Positions 54,679 through 64,000 of a stretch of DNA of 64,000 nt are shown here, one piece after another (the first letter of the stretch is position 1; every line of letters starts with the position of its first letter). The stretch spans positions 1 through 64,000 of the forward strand of contig JAJDYJ010000047.1 in NCBI GenBank assembly GCA_022822865.1. Reading direction: 5' to 3'. Under the pieces are notes generated by a model. The model made no database searches. It saw nothing but the letters and a program-made list of their open reading frames with translations, and was not told where the DNA came from. A program made the translations under genes and the position numbers. This stretch comes from Pseudomonadales bacterium (GTDB lineage Bacteria; Pseudomonadota; Gammaproteobacteria; Pseudomonadales; Pseudohongiellaceae).

Positions 54679-56682
54679 ATGAAAAAATCTCCTGCAATCT
54701 ACCGCTCCGGAAGCAAGTCGCGAAGCGCCGCCCTGCTGGCGGCCGGACTGGCGTTCTGCGCGGGATCCCTGTTTGCCCAGGAAACTGTAGAGTGGATGAC
54801 CCTGGGCAATGATTTCGCCAACACCCGATATTCCGAATCGACCCAGATCACCGCGGATAACTTTGACCAACTCGAAGTCGCCTGGGTCTGGGACGGCGCC
54901 AGCATGGGCGCGGTCAGCGGGCGTTCGACACCCAGCTACATCGATGGCGTCCTGTATACCGTCGCCGGCTACCGGCGGCATGTCGTCGCCATCGATCCGG
55001 CCAGCGGGGAAACGCTCTGGAGCTATCGGCTGCCGCATACCCGGCGCTGGGAATATTCCATGCGAGCCGATTACGGCAAGGGCGTCGGCTATGACGTAGT
55101 CGACGGCCGCGGCGTCATCTACATTGCCACGCCGGGCTTCTTTCTGGTCGCGCTTGACGCCGAAACCGGCGCGCCGCTCGAAGGATTCGGCAGCCCGGTG
55201 CCCGTCGACGGTTTTCCGCAAACCGGCGTTGTGGACATGCTGGCCGATCTGGGCCATCCCTACGATCCATACGAGGGCATTCCGCTGGAAACCGGCTACA
55301 TCACCTCGTCCTCGCCGCCCATGGTGATCAACGACACCGTCGTGGTCGGCAACTCGGCCGAACAGGGCTATAACCAGGCGCGCATCGAAAACGTGCCCGG
55401 CGACATCCTCGGCTACGACAAGACCACCGGCGATTTCAAGTGGAAATTCAACGTGATTCCCCGGCCCGGCGAATACGGCCACGAAACCTGGGAAAACGAC
55501 GCCTGGCAATGGACCGGCGATGTCTCTTCCTGGGCGCCGGTCTCCGCCGACGTGGAAAACAACATCGTTTACATTCCGACCAATGGCGCCACCATCGACT
55601 ATTATGGCGGCTTCCGTCCGGGCGACAATCTCTACGGCACGAGCCTGATCGCGCTCGATGCCGGCACCGGCGAGCGGGTCTGGCATTACCAGACGGTCAA
55701 GCACGACATCTGGAACTACGACAATCCCCAGGCGCCGGTCCTGCTCGATCTGAATGTCGACGGGCAGCCGGTTCCGGCGGTCATGCAGGTCACCAAGCAA
55801 AGCTTCGTCTACGCCTTCAACCGCCTCACCGGCGAACCGCTGTGGCCGTTCGAAGAACGCGAAGTGCCGGCGTCCATCGTTCCCGGCGAAGTGCTGTCTC
55901 CGACCCAGCCATTCCCGACCCGGCCCGCGCCGTTCGACATGCAAGGCGTCTCCATCGACGATCTGGTCGATTTCACGCCGGAACTGCGACAGCAAGCGAT
56001 CGCCGCCATGGCAGATTACGAAATGGGCCCGCTGTTCAATCCGCCGATCCATCGCGACAATCCGCTCGGCAAGCGCGCCTCGCTGATTTGCCCGGGCGGC
56101 GGCGGCGGGGCCAATATCACCTCGCCCTCGGTGGCCGATCCGAATACCGGATACCTGTTTATCTCCTCGCAGAAGGCCTGTAGCCCGGTCCAGCTCGTAC
56201 CGGGTGAGGAAGCCGACCTGCAATACGAGGAGCCGACCGGCACGACCTTCGCGCAATACGCCGACGGCCCCGGCGGCGGCGCCCCGCGGCATCCGGCCAA
56301 CATTCCGCTGTACAAGCCGCCTTACAGCCGCATCACCGCCATCGACATGAACACCGGCGAGCACGCCTGGATGATCCCGGCCGGCGGAACGCCGAGCCGC
56401 GTGCTGAACAACCCGGCGATGGAAGGACTCGATATCGGCAACACCGGCTCGGGCAATCTCGTGCCGATGACGATCACGCCCAACATGCTGGTGTACTCCG
56501 ACGTCAACAGCGAGGACCAGGTCATGTTGTACGCGGTGGACAAGACTACCGGCGAAACAATGGCCGAAGTCGAAGTCCCCGAGCGCAGCCGCTACGGCAT
56601 GAGCACCTGGACCCACGAAGGCCGCCAGTACATCATCCTGCAAACCGGCCCCCGCCTGACCGCAATGGCGCTGCCGGAGTAG
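54679..56682 (+). CDS. PQQ-dependent quinoprotein dehydrogenase
   Basis: NDFANTRYSESTQITADNFDQLEVAW; repeated propeller W-motifs; LIALDAGTGERVWHYQTVKHDIWNYDNPQAPVLLDL. Confidence 0.9.
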   Translation: MKKSPAIYRSGSKSRSAALLAAGLAFCAGSLFAQETVEWMTLGNDFANTRYSESTQITADNFDQLEVAWVWDGASMGAVSGRSTPSYIDGVLYTVAGYRRHVVAIDPASGETLWSYRLPHTRRWEYSMRADYGKGVGYDVVDGRGVIYIATPGFFLVALDAETGAPLEGFGSPVPVDGFPQTGVVDMLADLGHPYDPYEGIPLETGYITSSSPPMVINDTVVVGNSAEQGYNQARIENVPGDILGYDKTTGDFKWKFNVIPRPGEYGHETWENDAWQWTGDVSSWAPVSADVENNIVYIPTNGATIDYYGGFRPGDNLYGTSLIALDAGTGERVWHYQTVKHDIWNYDNPQAPVLLDLNVDGQPVPAVMQVTKQSFVYAFNRLTGEPLWPFEEREVPASIVPGEVLSPTQPFPTRPAPFDMQGVSIDDLVDFTPELRQQAIAAMADYEMGPLFNPPIHRDNPLGKRASLICPGGGGGANITSPSVADPNTGYLFISSQKACSPVQLVPGEEADLQYEEPTGTTFAQYADGPGGGAPRHPANIPLYKPPYSRITAIDMNTGEHAWMIPAGGTPSRVLNNPAMEGLDIGNTGSGNLVPMTITPNMLVYSDVNSEDQVMLYAVDKTTGETMAEVEVPERSRYGMSTWTHEGRQYIILQTGPRLTAMALPE

Positions 56683-56818
56683 CAAACCCGATCCGGCTAT
56701 GTTTCCACATTCGGGGAAACATCGCCGGATTACCCAATCTGCTAATGACGTTCCGCATGACTCAATCTGAATTAACGCGCCCGCGCGGCATAGGGATTGT
56801 TCCAAATATCGCTATATA

Positions 56819-56849
56819 AGTTGGCGTTTTTACGGTAATATCGCCAACT
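56819..56849. repeat. Inverted repeat AGTTGGCG-N15-CGCCAACT abutting the ATPase start codon
   Basis: Arms 56819-56826 and 56842-56849 perfect; ATG at 56850. Confidence 0.65.
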
Positions 56850-58001
56850 ATGTTTACAAGATTACTGCCCAGCCCTGATCGATCGGTTCTGTTGTTCGGT
56901 CCTCGTGGAACCGGGAAATCAACCTGGATTCGCGAACGCTTCCCTCACGCCGCCACCTACGACTTGCTGGACACCCGCGAGGCATTGCGTCTGCGTAAAG
57001 ACCCGCAAGCGCTATACCGGGAAGCTTCGATCTTGCCGGCCGATAGCTGGGTGGTCATTGACGAAGTGCAGAAGGCGCCCGAGTTGCTCAATGAGGTTCA
57101 TCGCCTGATCGAGTCGCACAATTTGCGATTTGTATTATCCGGCTCAAGCGCCCGCAAATTGCGGCGGGGCAAAGACGTCAATCTGCTCGCCGGGCGGGCC
57201 GCCACGGTCTCGCTTTTTCCCCTGGTGTCTCCCGAACTTGAATCTAAACTCGACTTCGAGAAGATTTTACGCTTTGGCACATTGCCTCTGGCGATTACCC
57301 GGGACGACCCGCAGGAATATCTGCGCGCATACGCCGAAACCTATCTCGTGCAGGAAATCCAGGCCGAAGCATTGACGCGCAACGTGGGCGCATTCGCGCG
57401 TTTTCTTGAAATCGCCGCGCGCCAGAATGCCCAGGTGACGAATTTCACCGGCATCGCCCGTGATGCGGCAATCAGTCGCCAGACCGTCCAGAACCATTTC
57501 GAGATTCTCATCGATACCCTGCTCGGATTCTGGTTGCCCGCCTGGAAACTGAAGTCCTCGAACAAACAGGTTTCACATAGCAAGTTCTATTTCTTCGATC
57601 CCGGCTTAGCCCGGGCGCTGACCGGCAGGCTGCCTTATCCGCCTGCCGCGGAAGAATCAGGCGCATTGCTGGAAACCTTCGTGCTCGGCGAGTTGCGGGC
57701 GCACGTGAGCTATACCGGCAAACATTATCCGCTACGCTTCTGGCGCAATTACGACGGAGCCGAAGTAGACCTGATCTGCGAGACGGCGAACGGTTTCGCA
57801 GCGGTGGAAATCAAGGCTTCCACCCGCTGGGATAAGAGTTTCAATCGCGGTCTGCGCCGGATACGGGAGGAATTGGGCGTGGAAGATGTACATTGTTACG
57901 GAGTTTACTTAGGCGAACGCCAGATGCTGTGGGATGATATCCGCGTCCTGCCGGTGGCCGATTTTCTGCGGCAATTGTGGGATGGTGACATTTTGCCGTG
58001 A
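56850..58001 (+). CDS. AAA ATPase with C-terminal DUF4143-like domain
   Basis: LLFGPRGTGKSTWIRE Walker A; WVVIDEVQKAPELLNEVHRLIE; GSSARKLRRG; C-terminal nuclease-like EVDLICETANGFAAVEIKAS. Confidence 0.92.
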   Translation: MFTRLLPSPDRSVLLFGPRGTGKSTWIRERFPHAATYDLLDTREALRLRKDPQALYREASILPADSWVVIDEVQKAPELLNEVHRLIESHNLRFVLSGSSARKLRRGKDVNLLAGRAATVSLFPLVSPELESKLDFEKILRFGTLPLAITRDDPQEYLRAYAETYLVQEIQAEALTRNVGAFARFLEIAARQNAQVTNFTGIARDAAISRQTVQNHFEILIDTLLGFWLPAWKLKSSNKQVSHSKFYFFDPGLARALTGRLPYPPAAEESGALLETFVLGELRAHVSYTGKHYPLRFWRNYDGAEVDLICETANGFAAVEIKASTRWDKSFNRGLRRIREELGVEDVHCYGVYLGERQMLWDDIRVLPVADFLRQLWDGDILP

Positions 58002-58047
58002 GCGACTCATTGTGAGACTGTCTGGCGAAGTTCCGGAGTACTGAAAA

Positions 58048-59577
58048 TTGTCCTCTCCACCCGATTCCGAAAGCGGCGCGCCGTCCATCGACCGGTTCAT
58101 CTTTGCCGGTGGACTTCTGCTGCTGGTGGGCGTCGTGCTTGCGATTCTCGTCGCGCCGCAATGGAGCGCCACTGCGATAGACAGCACCTATGTCGCCATC
58201 ACGACCAGGTTCGGCGTGTTGTATGTGGCGGCGGCCGTAGCGACTCTTTGCTTTCTCTTGTACATCGCCATCAGCCGGCATGGAGACCTGGTGCTGGGCT
58301 CCTCCGCCGATCCGGAATACAGTCGATTCAGTTGGGCATCGATGCTGTTCTGCGCCGGCATCGGCGCCTCGCTGCTCTACTGGGGTGCGACGGAGTGGGC
58401 GTTCTATTACGTTGCGCCGCCGTTCGGCATCGAAGCCGAATCCGACGCGGCGTTGTTGATGGCCAACAGTTACGGAATGTTTCATTGGGGGCCGATAGGC
58501 TGGTCCTTTTACTTGCTGCCGGCGGTCGGCCTGAGCCTTTCCTTTCACGTGTTCCGGGTTCCCACTCTCCGCCTCAGCTCCGCCTGCGGCGAAGTTCTGG
58601 GGAGACAGCGGGAACTTTGGCCGGGGCGGCTGGTGGACCTGCTGTTCATCGTCGGCACGATCGGCACCTGCGCCACCGGGCTGGGATTCGGCACCTCGGT
58701 GGTGTCGGCGGCCGTAAACAGGCTCACCGGCATAGAAGACGGCATCGGGTTGCAGATCGGCGTCATAGCGGCGGCGACGGGCCTGATCGCGTTCAGCGTG
58801 TACCGGGGACTGAACCAGGGCATTCGACGCCTTAGCACGATCAACTCCGCACTGGCGCTGGTGCTGGTCGGCTGCATATTCCTGTTCGGGCCGAGCCTGT
58901 TCATTTTCGAGGCAGGCATCGCGTCCCTGGGCACAGTGACCGGCAATTTCCTGCGCATGCTCACCTGGACCGACCCGCTCCAGCGCGCTGAATTCGTGGA
59001 AACCTGGACCGTTTTCTACTGGGCCTGGTGGCTGGCGATGGGTCCGTTCATCGGCATGTTCATCTGCAGGATTTCCCGCGGCCGCAGCTTGCGCGAACTG
59101 ATACTCGGCGTGCTTGGCTGGGGCAGTATCGGCTGCGCGCTGTTCTTCATGGTGCTCGGCGGTTACGCCCAGCACCTGGAAATCGAGGGGATCTACCCCG
59201 TGGTGCGCGAGGCGACGGAAGTCAGTCCTTCGACCGCGCTTGCCGGCATCGTCTCGCTCCTGCCGATGGGTTCCGTACTCGTTCTGCTGCTCGCGGTGAT
59301 CGGACTGGTCTTTGTCGCGACCACTTACGATTCGGCCGCCTATACGCTGGCGGCTGGCGCCACGCGCTATCTGCAAGCGGACCAGCATCCCTCGCGCCTG
59401 CATCGGGTATTCTGGGCCTTCGCCCTGGGCTCTCTTCCCCTCAGCCTGCTGTTCCTGGGTGGACTGCGGGAGCTTCAGACCGCCTCCTTGCTGGCATCCT
59501 TGCCGATCCTGCTGGTCTACGGCATGCTCGCCGTTTCCATATCACGCATGCTGAACCGGGCTCGCGCCCCGCGGTGA
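58048..59577 (+). CDS. BCCT family (betaine/carnitine/choline) transporter
   Basis: FCAGIGASLLYWGATEWAFYY; TWTVFYWAWWLAMGPFIGMFICRISRGRSLREL; non-ATG start (TTG). Confidence 0.94.
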   Translation: MSSPPDSESGAPSIDRFIFAGGLLLLVGVVLAILVAPQWSATAIDSTYVAITTRFGVLYVAAAVATLCFLLYIAISRHGDLVLGSSADPEYSRFSWASMLFCAGIGASLLYWGATEWAFYYVAPPFGIEAESDAALLMANSYGMFHWGPIGWSFYLLPAVGLSLSFHVFRVPTLRLSSACGEVLGRQRELWPGRLVDLLFIVGTIGTCATGLGFGTSVVSAAVNRLTGIEDGIGLQIGVIAAATGLIAFSVYRGLNQGIRRLSTINSALALVLVGCIFLFGPSLFIFEAGIASLGTVTGNFLRMLTWTDPLQRAEFVETWTVFYWAWWLAMGPFIGMFICRISRGRSLRELILGVLGWGSIGCALFFMVLGGYAQHLEIEGIYPVVREATEVSPSTALAGIVSLLPMGSVLVLLLAVIGLVFVATTYDSAAYTLAAGATRYLQADQHPSRLHRVFWAFALGSLPLSLLFLGGLRELQTASLLASLPILLVYGMLAVSISRMLNRARAPR

Positions 59578-59619
59578 GAAACACCGAAATCGGCTGGGAC
59601 CGGCAGATTCCGCGAAGTT

Positions 59620-60006
59620 CTAGTCTTCTTCGTCGTCGACTTCGACTTCGGGGCGGTCGACGAGTTCGACCCAGGCCATGGGGGCGCTGTCGCCGTCGCG
59701 ATAGCCGCATTTGAGGATGCGGATGTAGCCGCCGGGGCGATCCTGGTAACGCGGGCCCAATTCAGTGAAGAGCTTGCCGACCGTGGCCTTGTTGCGCACC
59801 CGGCGGAAGGCCAGGCGCCGGTTGGCCACGCTGTCCTCCTTGGCCAGGGTGATGAGAGGCTCGGCGATGGTGCGCAGTTCCTTGGCCTTGGCCAGGGTCG
59901 TCTTGATGATTTCGTGCTCCACCAGCGACGTCGTCATGTTGCGAAACATGGCGGTGCGATGTGCGCTGTCGCGGCTGAAACTGCGGCCGCTTTTTCGATG
60001 ACGCAT
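59620..60006 (-). CDS. rplQ: 50S ribosomal protein L17
   Basis: [45 protein letters not shown]. Confidence 0.98.
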   Translation of the reverse strand: MRHRKSGRSFSRDSAHRTAMFRNMTTSLVEHEIIKTTLAKAKELRTIAEPLITLAKEDSVANRRLAFRRVRNKATVGKLFTELGPRYQDRPGGYIRILKCGYRDGDSAPMAWVELVDRPEVEVDDEED

Positions 60007-60027
60007 TTGCTGAACCCCTTTCTTGCC

Positions 60028-61026
60028 TCAGGCGACCCGTTCGTCGGACTTCAGCCGCGCGGGCGGCCAGTTTTCGAGCCGCAGGCCGAGTGAAAGTCCG
60101 CGGGTTGCGAGCACGTCCTTGATCTCGGTCAGGGATTTCTTGCCGAGATTGGGCGTGCGCAGCAACTCCACTTCGGAGCGCTGGATCAGATCGCCGATGT
60201 AATAAATGTCTTCCGCCTTCAGGCAGTTGGCCGAACGTACGGTCAATTCGAGATCGTCCACCGGCCGCAGGAGGATGGGATCGATCTCGTCCTCGCGCTG
60301 GGACGGCTCGTTGACGATCTCGCTCTGGAAATCGACGAACACCGCCAACTGGTGTTGCAGGATGGTGGCGGCATGGCGGATGGCCTCTTCCGGATCGATC
60401 GTACCGTTGGTTTCCAGATCGATGATGAGCTTGTCGAGGTCGGTGCGTTGCTCGACACGGGCGTTATCGACCGAATAGGAAATCCGCACGATCGGGCTGT
60501 AGGACGCGTCGAGCAGTAACTTGCCTACGGCGCGGGTTTCGTCGTCCTCGCCAATGCGCGAATCCGCCGGCGAGTAGCCGCGGCCCGAACGCACGGTCAG
60601 GCGCATGTTCAATTCGCCTTCGTCGTTCAGATGGGCTATCTCATGGTCCGGATTGACGATCTCCACGCCATGGGTCGTCTCGATATTCGCGGCGGTGACC
60701 AGGCCCGGACCCTTGCTCTTCATCTCGAGCACGGCTTCCTGGCGGTCGTTGAGTACGATGGCGATGCCTTTCAGATTGAGCAGGATTTCCACCACGTCTT
60801 CGCGCACGCCTTCGATCGTGCTGTATTCGTGCACCACTCCGTCGATCTCGACTTCCTCGATCGCGCTGCCCGGCATGGACGAAAGCAGGATCCGGCGCAG
60901 GGCGTTACCGAGGGTATGCCCGAAACCCCGCTCCAGCGGCTCCAGCACCACGCGCGAGTGGTACTTGTCGAATTCGTCTACCTGCACCACTCTGGGGGTG
61001 AGGAAATCTGCTAAGGATATCTGCAT
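60028..61026 (-). CDS. rpoA: DNA-directed RNA polymerase subunit alpha
   Basis: [29 protein letters not shown]-terminal domain [18 protein letters not shown]. Confidence 0.98.
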   Translation of the reverse strand: MQISLADFLTPRVVQVDEFDKYHSRVVLEPLERGFGHTLGNALRRILLSSMPGSAIEEVEIDGVVHEYSTIEGVREDVVEILLNLKGIAIVLNDRQEAVLEMKSKGPGLVTAANIETTHGVEIVNPDHEIAHLNDEGELNMRLTVRSGRGYSPADSRIGEDDETRAVGKLLLDASYSPIVRISYSVDNARVEQRTDLDKLIIDLETNGTIDPEEAIRHAATILQHQLAVFVDFQSEIVNEPSQREDEIDPILLRPVDDLELTVRSANCLKAEDIYYIGDLIQRSEVELLRTPNLGKKSLTEIKDVLATRGLSLGLRLENWPPARLKSDERVA

Positions 61027-61060
61027 GAAATCTACCTAATCCGAAAGTTACGCTTTCTTG

Positions 61061-61681
61061 CTACTTGGAGTACAACTCCACTATCAGGTTCTCGTTGATG
61101 TCCGGCGGCAGGTCAGCACGGTCAGGCACGCGAGTGAACTGACCTTCCATCTTGCCGGAGTCAACCGAAACCCAATCCACTTCTGTCCTTTGAGCGGCCA
61201 GCTCCATCGCGGATTTAATTCGCAATTGCTGTTTCGCCCGTTCCCGCACGGAGACGACGTCGCCTTCGTTGACCTGGTAGGAAGGGATGTTCACCAGTTC
61301 GCCGTTCACGCTTATCGACTTGTGAGATACAAGTTGCCGCGCTTCGGCGCGAGTCGAGCCGAAGCCCATGCGGTACACCACGTTGTCGAGCCGGCATTCG
61401 AGCAGTTGCAGCAGATTCTCGCCGGTCGCGCCCTTGCGCCGGGCCGCTTCCTTGTAATAGCCGCGGAACTGCTTCTCGAGAACGCCGTAGGCGCGGCGCA
61501 CCTTCTGCTTTTCGCGCAACTGCACGCCATAGTCCGACAGCCGTCCCCGGCGCTGTCCGTGCTGACCGGGAATCGCCTCGGTCTTGCATTTGCTGTCGAT
61601 GGGACGAACGCCGCTTTTCAGAAAAAGGTCGGTGCCTTCCCGGCGGGACAACTTGCATTTTGGGCCCAGATATCTGGCCAT
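61061..61681 (-). CDS. rpsD: 30S ribosomal protein S4
   Basis: [24 protein letters not shown]...; S4 domain. Confidence 0.98.
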   Translation of the reverse strand: MARYLGPKCKLSRREGTDLFLKSGVRPIDSKCKTEAIPGQHGQRRGRLSDYGVQLREKQKVRRAYGVLEKQFRGYYKEAARRKGATGENLLQLLECRLDNVVYRMGFGSTRAEARQLVSHKSISVNGELVNIPSYQVNEGDVVSVRERAKQQLRIKSAMELAAQRTEVDWVSVDSGKMEGQFTRVPDRADLPPDINENLIVELYSK

Positions 61682-61724
61682 ACTCAGTCTCTCCTGTGCC
61701 TTTCCATACTGTCGCCGCTTCGCG

Positions 61725-62120
61725 CTACACGCGCCGCTTCTTCGGCGGGCGGCAACCGTTGTGAGGAATGGGAGTCACGTCGGTAATATTGTTCACGCGC
61801 AGACCGCAGGCATTCAGCGCGCGCACCGCGGATTCGCGCCCCGGCCCCGGTCCGTTGACCTTCACGTCCACGTTCTGCATGCGATACAGCTCAATGGCCG
61901 TGCGGCCGGCTTTCTCCGCGGCGACCTGGGCCGCGAAAGGCGTGCTCTTGCGCGAGCCGCGGAAGCCGGAACCGCCCGCGGTCGCCCAGGTAAGGGCGTT
62001 GCCCTGGCGGTCAGTCACGGTAATGATCGTATTGTTGAAAGACGCGTGAATGTGGACAACGCCGTCGGAGACTTCGCTGCGCGCTTTCTTGCGTCCTGTC
62101 TTGGCTCCTGGTGTTGCCAT
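61725..62120 (-). CDS. rpsK: 30S ribosomal protein S11
   Basis: [41 protein letters not shown]. Confidence 0.98.
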   Translation of the reverse strand: MATPGAKTGRKKARSEVSDGVVHIHASFNNTIITVTDRQGNALTWATAGGSGFRGSRKSTPFAAQVAAEKAGRTAIELYRMQNVDVKVNGPGPGRESAVRALNACGLRVNNITDVTPIPHNGCRPPKKRRV

Positions 62121-62123
62121 GGT

Positions 62124-62480
62124 TTACTTCCTGATCGGCTTGCGCGGACCCTTGCGGGTGCGGGCATTGGTCTTGGTGCGCTGTCCGCGCACCGGCAGCG
62201 AACGGCGATGCCGGATGCCGCGATTGCAGCCGAGGTCCATCAGCCGCTTGATGTTCATGGAGGTTTCCCGACGCAGATCGCCCTCGGTCGGAACCTTGAC
62301 GACTTCGGCCCGGATCGAATCGAGTTGTTCCGGACTCAGTTCGCTGGTGCGGGTCGAGGGCTCGATGCCGGCGGCTTCGCAGATCGCGCCCGCCAGGGTC
62401 GGCCCTATGCCATAGACATATCGCAGGGAAATCACGATATGCTTGTTGTCCGGTATGTTGACTCCGGCAATACGTGCCAT
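62124..62480 (-). CDS. rpsM: 30S ribosomal protein S13
   Basis: [49 protein letters not shown]. Confidence 0.98.
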   Translation of the reverse strand: MARIAGVNIPDNKHIVISLRYVYGIGPTLAGAICEAAGIEPSTRTSELSPEQLDSIRAEVVKVPTEGDLRRETSMNIKRLMDLGCNRGIRHRRSLPVRGQRTKTNARTRKGPRKPIRK

Positions 62481-62513
62481 AAATTCACTCCACCTCTTGC
62501 TCTCGCACTTCCT

Positions 62514-62630
62514 TTAGCCCTGTCTTTGCTTATGACGAGGCTCGGCGCTGCAGATCACGCGGATCACGCCGTTGCGCTTGATGATCTTGCAGTTCCGGCA
62601 AATCTTTTTTACGGATGCTCGCACTTTCAT
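62514..62630 (-). CDS. rpmJ: 50S ribosomal protein L36 (not in the supplied ORF track)
   Basis: Manual translation [38 protein letters not shown]. Confidence 0.97.
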   Translation of the reverse strand: MKVRASVKKICRNCKIIKRNGVIRVICSAEPRHKQRQG

Positions 62631-62645
62631 GATCCCGACCTCCTG

Positions 62646-63971
62646 CTAGATTCCCGTCCGGCCATAGGCGCCGAGCCTGGATTTCTTCATCAGCGAGTCA
62701 TATTGATGGGACATCAGATGCGACTGCACCTGAGACCAGAAATCCATGGTCACGACGACTGAAATCAGCAGCGCCGTGCCGCCGAGATTGAACGGCACGT
62801 TGGCCAGCATCTGCATGAAATTCGGCAGCAGGCAGACCAGCGTGATATAAATCGCGCCGAACATGGTCAGACGGGTGATTACGCCGTCGATGTATTTCGC
62901 GGTCTGTTCGCCGGGCCTGATGCCCGGTATGAACGCTCCGGAGCGGCGCAGGTTGTCCGCCACGTCCCGCGGATTGAACACCAGCGCGGTATAAAAGAAA
63001 CAGAAGAAAATGATCATCGCGCTGAAAATGATGATGTATAGCGGCTGGCCGGGACCGATCAGCAGGGCCAGATCCTGCAGCCATTCGGCGCCTTCGGACT
63101 GACCGAACCATTGTCCGAGCGAGGCCGGAAACAGCAGGATGCTGCTGGCGAAAATCGCCGGAATCACGCCCGCCATGTTGATCTTCAGCGGCAGATGGCT
63201 AGCCTGGGCCTGGTACATCTTGCGGCCCTGCTGACGCTTGGCGTAGTTCACGGTAATGCGGCGCTGGGCCCGCTCGACGTATACGATGCAGCCGACCACG
63301 CCGACGGCGATCAGGCCGACCACGAGCAGCAATACGCCATTGATCTGGCCTTCGTAGGCCTGGGTCAGCGACGTTCCGACGGCAGCGGGGAAGCCCGCGA
63401 CGATGCCGGCGAAAATCAGCATGGAAATGCCGTTGCCGACGCCTTTCTCGGTGATCTGTTCGCCCAGCCACATCAGGAACATGGCGCCGGTCACCAGCGA
63501 GATGATCGCGGTGAGCGTGAACGCCAGGCCCGGATTGTAGGCCAGCGGCGTGAGCAGCCCCATGGTCATGCCGGTGCCCTGCACGGTGGCCAGGCCCAAT
63601 GCGCCCCAGCGGGTGTATTGCGTGATCTTGCGGCGTCCGGACTCGCCTTCCTTCTTCAACTGGTCGAGCTGGGGGCTGACCGCGGTCAGCAGTTGCATGA
63701 TGATCGAGGCGGAAATGTACGGCATGATGCCGAGCGCGACGATGCTCATACGCTCGAGGGCGCCGCCCGAAAACATGTTGAACAGGTCGGCGAATGTGCC
63801 TTCGTTCTGGGAGAAAAACGCCTGCAACTGGATCGGGTCGATGCCGGGCACGGGAATATGGGTGCCGACGCGATAGACGAAAATCGCGAACAGCAGGAAC
63901 AGCAGGCGCGCCTTCAGCTCGCCAAGACCGGCGCCGATATTCTCGGGACTTATTCCTGGTTTCTTCGCCAT
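62646..63971 (-). CDS. secY: Preprotein translocase subunit SecY
   Basis: [42 protein letters not shown]; 10-TM pattern. Confidence 0.98.
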   Translation of the reverse strand: MAKKPGISPENIGAGLGELKARLLFLLFAIFVYRVGTHIPVPGIDPIQLQAFFSQNEGTFADLFNMFSGGALERMSIVALGIMPYISASIIMQLLTAVSPQLDQLKKEGESGRRKITQYTRWGALGLATVQGTGMTMGLLTPLAYNPGLAFTLTAIISLVTGAMFLMWLGEQITEKGVGNGISMLIFAGIVAGFPAAVGTSLTQAYEGQINGVLLLVVGLIAVGVVGCIVYVERAQRRITVNYAKRQQGRKMYQAQASHLPLKINMAGVIPAIFASSILLFPASLGQWFGQSEGAEWLQDLALLIGPGQPLYIIIFSAMIIFFCFFYTALVFNPRDVADNLRRSGAFIPGIRPGEQTAKYIDGVITRLTMFGAIYITLVCLLPNFMQMLANVPFNLGGTALLISVVVTMDFWSQVQSHLMSHQYDSLMKKSRLGAYGRTGI

Positions 63972-63977
63972 TGCCGA

Positions 63978-64000
63978 TTACTCGCTTTCGCCTTCCTCCG
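63978..64000 (-). CDS. 3' end of an upstream minus-strand gene, expected rplO (truncated by the window edge)
   Basis: In-frame ...EEGESE* just upstream of secY; identity inferred only from the conserved spc operon order. Confidence 0.35.

Noticed and set aside
54643-56805. 720-aa minus-strand ORF
   Set aside because: Antisense shadow of the PQQ dehydrogenase gene.
1-64000. CRISPR arrays, tRNA/rRNA genes, prophage or transposase genes
   Set aside because: No regularly spaced repeats, no tRNA cloverleaf or rRNA sequence, and no integrase/transposase-like protein recognised in the window.

Overview
The window is a GC-rich bacterial chromosome, probably a free-living or host-associated proteobacterium (inference from gene content; I cannot place it taxonomically). 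Left to right it contains: (i) a minus-strand double-glycine-leader peptide export locus (about 170-4987), more AT-rich in its membrane-protein part. It has an HlyD-type adaptor, a peptidase-C39 ABC exporter, two small membrane proteins and three short GG-leader peptides. One peptide, 48 aa at 4841-4987, is absent from the supplied ORF track. A 15-bp G/C homopolymer lies in the putative promoter. (ii) A methylated-amine / one-carbon oxidation cluster (5098-20834): MttB-like methyltransferase, two tandem FAD/GcvT dimethylglycine/sarcosine-dehydrogenase-like proteins, formate-THF ligase, GlxA/AraC regulator, MobA, FdhD and the NAD-dependent formate dehydrogenase subunits FdsA/B/G. (iii) A long stretch of secreted, periplasmic and catabolic genes (20917-56682): metalloprotease, NHL beta-propellers, paralogous secreted proteins, GlcD-like oxidase, SDRs, sulfite-dehydrogenase-like pair, CBM9/DUF5916-like protein, CoA-transferase, MFS, MetY-like, GlpK, LspA, DapA-like and PQQ dehydrogenase. 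(iv) A DUF4143-type ATPase and a BCCT transporter. (v) The canonical spc/alpha ribosomal block rplQ-rpoA-rpsD-rpsK-rpsM-rpmJ-secY. The best candidate for an undescribed system is the three-peptide GG-leader bacteriocin-like locus with a possibly phase-variable promoter. All assignments come from reading sequence motifs; no database search was run.
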